Shown here one piece after another: positions 56,948 through 59,674 of a DNA stretch of 59,674 bases. The translations under genes and the position numbers were made by a program. Source of the stretch: a virus; the IMG/VR virus record IMGVR_UViG_3300025769_000116, positions 1 through 59,674 of that record; one strand, written 5' to 3'. The notes under the pieces are model-generated. The model did no database searches and had not been told where the DNA came from. It worked only from the letters and a program-made list of their open reading frames with translations. How positions within the stretch are numbered: position 1 is the first letter of the stretch; every line of letters starts with the position of its first letter.

Positions 56948-57020
56948 CGTTTATTTATCAATGCCGATTAAACATATCTTAAATATATAAGAAATCTTAA
57001 TAAATTAAAGGAATCTTAAT

Positions 57021-57359
57021 ATGAAATACTTAATTCTTGCAATAGGTGTTTTGTGTATGCTTGCTGCGTGTTCAGTCAAGGCAGGACCATACGTAGAAAT
57101 CAAATCTGAAGTAACATACAAAGATTTTGCTACTACTGATGCAGTCAATCATACTCGTTTCGGATACGAGAAAAAATCACTCACAGGCAGTAACGTGTAC
57201 TTCGAAGCAGGGCACATGACGGGTGGTTCATCTTGGGAAGCAGGATACAAAACTCGTTTGTCCGATACCCTCACCATCAAAGGCAAACTCGAAGGCAAAC
57301 GCGAACGAGGCACGGAAGCAAAGACTAAACTCGAAACAGAGATTCGATTTACTTGGTGA
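57021..57359 (+). CDS. Exported envelope protein, only plus-strand gene
   Basis: 112 residues. Signal region KYLILAIGVLCMLAACSVKA could be read as a lipobox (LAAC, cysteine retained) or as a signal peptide cut before GPY. The rest alternates polar and hydrophobic residues with GSNVYFEAGHMTGGSSWEAG and ends in TEIRFTW, suggesting a small outer-membrane beta-barrel. AAAGGA lies twelve bases before ATG. Divergent from the gp33 promoter region and convergent with the small-gene operon. Confidence 0.65.
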   Translation: MKYLILAIGVLCMLAACSVKAGPYVEIKSEVTYKDFATTDAVNHTRFGYEKKSLTGSNVYFEAGHMTGGSSWEAGYKTRLSDTLTIKGKLEGKRERGTEAKTKLETEIRFTW

Positions 57360-57374
57360 ATTGCTAGTTGGATA

Positions 57375-57433
57375 GTTTGGTGCGAGAGTTTTTGTAAGTG
57401 GCCCTTCCCAGGCCCAAGGAACTCTCGCCAAAC
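57375..57433 (+). terminator. Large imperfect hairpin between convergent genes
   Basis: GCGAGAGTT (57382-57390) pairs with AACTCTCGC (57420-57428), extended by GTTTG/CAAAC after a two-base bulge; the loop holds a GGGCC-rich inner hairpin. Likely stops transcription from both sides. Confidence 0.7.
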
Positions 57434-57445
57434 CTTGTATTCTAT

Positions 57446-57565
57446 TTAAGATACCGCTATCACTAAAAACACTGGTACTACAAATAACGCCAGAGCTAAT
57501 TGGCCAATTGCAATCATTTGATCTTTTTTAGAATCTTGAAAATTGTTGCTCATATACTTTTTCAT
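57446..57565 (-). CDS. Tiny single-pass membrane protein
   Basis: 39 residues: soluble MKKYMSNNFQDSKKDQ then one membrane segment (AIGQLALALFVVPVFLVIAV). Last gene of the operon behind the bilin genes. No known family. Confidence 0.55.
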   Translation of the reverse strand: MKKYMSNNFQDSKKDQMIAIGQLALALFVVPVFLVIAVS

Positions 57566-57581
57566 TAAATTTAGTTATCTC

Positions 57582-57722
57582 CTACAGGTAAGGTGTGAAA
57601 TTATAACCAGCCATGTGGCTGAACGGCATTAATTCTGGGTACATGATGGGACCCAAAAGCCCCATCACACAAGCACTTACTACCAAAAAGGCAAGCGCAG
57701 AATTTCTTAATTTAATTAGCAT
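57582..57722 (-). CDS. Tiny membrane or exported protein
   Basis: 46 residues: basic start MLIKLRNSA, hydrophobic segment LAFLVVSACVMGLLGPIM and a short polar end (SHMAGYNFTPYL). May be a signal-anchored peptide. Three bases downstream of 57726-57953. Confidence 0.55.
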   Translation of the reverse strand: MLIKLRNSALAFLVVSACVMGLLGPIMYPELMPFSHMAGYNFTPYL

Positions 57723-57725
57723 GTC

Positions 57726-57953
57726 TTATTCAGCCGCCTTAGGAGCAGTTACTGTGTAACCTGCCTTTTCCCATTGTTCGAGAGTACGACACACTCTTTT
57801 TTTCATAGGAAGACCAGCAGGTCCACGAACTTCGATACGTGCACAAAACTTTCCATCTTCGGTAAGTTTGGCTGTTTCTTGTACTGCTGGTTGAGGGCTT
57901 GCGCTTGTGGGCAGCGCGATTAAAAGACATACGAATGCAATAATTTTCTTCAT
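57726..57953 (-). CDS. Small exported cysteine-pair protein
   Basis: 75 residues. Signal peptide MKKIIAFVCLLIALPTSAS, then a short domain with FCARIEVRGPAGL and KRVCRTLEQWEKAG. The C...C-x-T-x-x-W pattern resembles small periplasmic proteins of alphaproteobacteria, without known function. AGGAG upstream. Confidence 0.6.
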   Translation of the reverse strand: MKKIIAFVCLLIALPTSASPQPAVQETAKLTEDGKFCARIEVRGPAGLPMKKRVCRTLEQWEKAGYTVTAPKAAE

Positions 57954-58155
57954 TAGAAAACTCCTTAAATATTATACATGGGTTGGGCTCAGTGATTCAG
58001 CAAATCACGGTACATATATATAATGCTTTTTTCATAAGACCGTTAATATTGTGTAAAAAAGTTATAAAATATAGCTCAACTATTATATTCCATTTATGAA
58101 TGGAAAGTATTGGTTCAATAAACACAAGTTATAGATGAGTATGAACCGTTTTTGA

Positions 58156-58845
58156 TCACAATTCTTCGAAGAGAACATTATTGACGTAGTCGTTTTTATC
58201 TTCTTCTGATATACCCATCGATAAAATTGAGCGATGTAATTGTACGTTTTTCTTTTGATTATGGCAATACTTATTTTGAGCTGGTAAAAAATCTTGACCC
58301 ATGTTTCGATAAACTTTTGAGGTAATCCCGTTCATATAGAACGAAACAGAAGTCAATCCTACTTTACAAAATTGTTCAAGCTCATTTTCATTATCAATTC
58401 CACCCGCCGCCACGATGTTTGGTGAAAAGATTTCAAGAGCCCACTCAGGAAGTTCTCTTTCTTTCTTCCAGCTCAGATTAGAAGTTAATCCTGCAAAGTA
58501 TTCCATATAAGAATGATTCTCACTCGAAACCGGCGAGTAGTCCATAAACGACCCGCTAATTTTATTTGGTCCTGAGACAATATCAAATCCAAGGATAGGA
58601 AGATTCATCCAAGGTTGCGGAAACACATTAATGTGTAACAACCAAAGCTTTTTATTTCCTTCTGTTCCTGGTTCAATAATTTTTAAGTGAGCCTTTCTAA
58701 TAGATTCAGATTTCCAAAACTTATCAGTCCAACCATCAAAATGTTTTGTCAGTTTTGGGTTTTCATAGCGAGCAAGATTTTGGTCGAAAATATTTTCGAT
58801 TTCGTTAGATAGCAACCTTAGTCTATTCCAAATCACACTGTCCAT
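58156..58845 (-). CDS. pcyX: Ferredoxin-dependent bilin reductase (PcyX-like)
   Basis: 229 residues. LLHINVFPQPWMNLPILGFDIV aligns with the bilin-binding core of the family: H71 and D88 have the same 17-residue spacing as His88 and Asp105 of PcyA. FMDYSPV and QNKYCHNQKKN (the PcyA-like QxxK-N region) are also present. It would reduce biliverdin IX-alpha made by the heme oxygenase using host ferredoxin. PcyX-type enzymes of oceanic phages are known to make phycoerythrobilin; which bilin this one makes cannot be read from the sequence. Confidence 0.9.
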   Translation of the reverse strand: MDSVIWNRLRLLSNEIENIFDQNLARYENPKLTKHFDGWTDKFWKSESIRKAHLKIIEPGTEGNKKLWLLHINVFPQPWMNLPILGFDIVSGPNKISGSFMDYSPVSSENHSYMEYFAGLTSNLSWKKERELPEWALEIFSPNIVAAGGIDNENELEQFCKVGLTSVSFYMNGITSKVYRNMGQDFLPAQNKYCHNQKKNVQLHRSILSMGISEEDKNDYVNNVLFEEL

Positions 58846-58860
58846 AATATAAGTCTTTTT

Positions 58861-58983
58861 TTAAGCCAATTGTGCTATTGGTACAAACAATCCAAACATG
58901 ATTACACCAATAATGACAATTTCTGCGGCTTGCATATTTTCTGTAGTATTAAGCTTATTTAAAATTTTATTCATTGCTTCCAT
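58861..58983 (-). CDS. Tiny membrane protein between bilin genes
   Basis: 40 residues: amphipathic N-terminal helix MEAMNKILNKLNTTENM then one membrane segment (AAEIVIIGVIMFGLFVPIAQ). Lies between heme oxygenase and bilin reductase in the same direction, 15 bases upstream of the reductase. No chromophore-binding histidine or cysteine, so its link to bilins is unknown. Confidence 0.55.
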   Translation of the reverse strand: MEAMNKILNKLNTTENMQAAEIVIIGVIMFGLFVPIAQLA

Positions 58984-59026
58984 TAATTGTATTTTTTTTC
59001 CTCCGCCGATCAGGCAGTCGTTATAG

Positions 59027-59641
59027 TTAATAGTCGTCATTGTAATCAGACTCGTTTTCGTATTCAGGATCTATGAAACTTGTGATTTCATCTAACCCAT
59101 CTTCTAATCGCCAAAAATCTATTAGCTCATAGAATAATCTTTCAGCAAAGCTGAAACATATTTTGGCCTCTTTTACCATGTCATCATTTAAAAGTTCTCT
59201 GATACCAGCTATGAGATCAGAACGATTCTCGAATTCATACATCAAACCAGAACCGGGTACATTCTTTTTAATAATTTGTCCGCCATGCATATCTCCAAAA
59301 TGCCGAACATATACGTGTGCAATCAAACTTTCATTATCCAGATGACTTAAATGTTCAACGTAATCGTCAACCGAAGGTAAAAAATCTGTAAGCTCTTTTA
59401 AACGATGTTCTGCTTCAAGCTCTTGCAAATCTTCCAGAATAAGAGAAGATCTAAAAACACCCTCTAACTTTAAAGGTAAATCAACAAGCGACTCGAGTGT
59501 TGAGTAAATAATGAGTTGTGAATGTAAATATTTTTGATAAAGCCTTGGATGTATATCTCCATCAATTAATATATTTGCGAACTCAGTTCTCTCAGCATTT
59601 TGATGGTGCTCCCAAGTCAATTCTTTAAGATTGTTAGACAT
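59027..59641 (-). CDS. ho1: Heme oxygenase
   Basis: 204 residues. LKELTWEHHQNAERTEF provides the proximal histidine (H13, as in the E-x-H-x-x-A-E of HO-1). YVRHFGDMHGGQIIKK corresponds to the YxRYLGDLSGGQ distal helix. It opens heme to biliverdin IX-alpha, CO and Fe2+ with electrons from ferredoxin. First gene of the bilin operon; its promoter lies outside the window. Confidence 0.93.
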   Translation of the reverse strand: MSNNLKELTWEHHQNAERTEFANILIDGDIHPRLYQKYLHSQLIIYSTLESLVDLPLKLEGVFRSSLILEDLQELEAEHRLKELTDFLPSVDDYVEHLSHLDNESLIAHVYVRHFGDMHGGQIIKKNVPGSGLMYEFENRSDLIAGIRELLNDDMVKEAKICFSFAERLFYELIDFWRLEDGLDEITSFIDPEYENESDYNDDY

Positions 59642-59674
59642 ACGCGAAATACCCCAAAAAAAAATAAGTGGGAC

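Noticed and set aside
58088-58105. Hairpin TTCCATT/AATGGAA after the bilin reductase gene
   Set aside because: Seven A/T-rich pairs with no U-tract; insufficient as a terminator.
58156-58845. Assignment of the bilin reductase as PebS
   Set aside because: Sequence by eye is nearer the PcyA/PcyX pattern and the host context is not cyanobacterial, but only phylogeny can separate them.
57446-58983. Tiny membrane peptides as light-harvesting antenna subunits
   Set aside because: Size and single pass fit, but no histidine for bacteriochlorophyll in the membrane segment.
1-59674. tRNA genes, CRISPR arrays, integrase or insertion sequences
   Set aside because: No cloverleaf-like intergenic sequence, spaced repeats, recombinase or transposase motif was found; all gaps are short and hold promoters or hairpins.

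Overview
This window looks like part of the genome of a marine T4-like myovirus (Caudoviricetes) infecting a Gram-negative bacterium. The support is a set of recognisable T4-type genes (gp33-like, gp59, gp32, UvsX, gp41 helicase, gp61 primase, FEN-type RNase H, PhoH, class Ia ribonucleotide reductase, ThyX), T4-type late promoter boxes (TATAAATA), virion proteins of the kinds common in marine T4-like phages, and a spanin pair that implies an outer membrane. The DNA is AT-rich, genes are packed with frequent ATGA or TAATG overlaps, and every gene except one (57021-57359) is on the minus strand. The text should therefore be read from right to left. DNA polymerase, clamp, terminase, portal and major capsid genes are not in the window, so it is a partial genome. 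No tRNA, rRNA, CRISPR array, integrase or insertion sequence was seen.

Layout in transcription order (high to low coordinate). (1) 57.4-59.6 kb: a bilin module, heme oxygenase - 40-residue membrane peptide - ferredoxin-dependent bilin reductase of PcyX/PcyA/PebS type, followed by three very small membrane or exported proteins and one convergent plus-strand envelope protein. (2) 52.3-56.9 kb: the replication and recombination core. (3) 34.4-52.3 kb: virion and virion-associated genes. Many begin with a short MK-x-FK-x-F-type N-terminus like the T4 capsid-targeting sequence. This block includes an ADP-ribosyltransferase fusion, a nucleotidyltransferase fusion, a KWDG ligase-like protein, fibre-type proteins and a glycan-modification island (methyltransferase, GT29-like, GT32-like, sulfotransferase, GT25-like). 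(4) 31.0-35.8 kb: lysozyme, spanins, primase and ThyX. (5) 24.6-31.0 kb: nucleotide metabolism (NrdA, glutaredoxin-NrdB fusion, glycine hydroxymethyltransferase, glutaredoxin) plus a probable bL33 ribosomal protein homologue and DUF454/DUF2061 membrane proteins. (6) 12.1-24.3 kb: nuclease, TorF-like outer-membrane porin, SleB-type hydrolase, RuvC-like resolvase, dNMP kinase, two more glycosyltransferases, RNase H, HAD nucleotidase, PhoH, PAAR spike tip and a RecB/Cas4-like exonuclease. (7) 7.3-12.0 kb and 0-2.0 kb: many small, mostly unknown genes, including a complete IscU scaffold. (8) 2.1-5.8 kb: a cassette of exported or membrane proteins.

Regulation is unusually legible. Three promoter types recur on the minus strand: sigma70-like promoters with TTGACA and TAGAAT/TATAAT boxes before replication and metabolism genes, several lying inside the upstream gene; a second repeated promoter type with GTAC at the -35 position, linked to hairpin terminators, before small-gene clusters; and TATAAATA late boxes before virion, lysis and envelope genes.

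Functionally the phage seems to supply DNA precursors (RNR, ThyX with SHMT, dNMP kinase), replicate with a T4 replisome, remodel host surface or virion glycans, and alter the host envelope with its own porin and exported proteins. It also makes a phycobilin-type pigment from heme. Heme oxygenase releases iron, and IscU and the di-iron RNR need iron, so an iron-handling theme is possible, but this link is inference.
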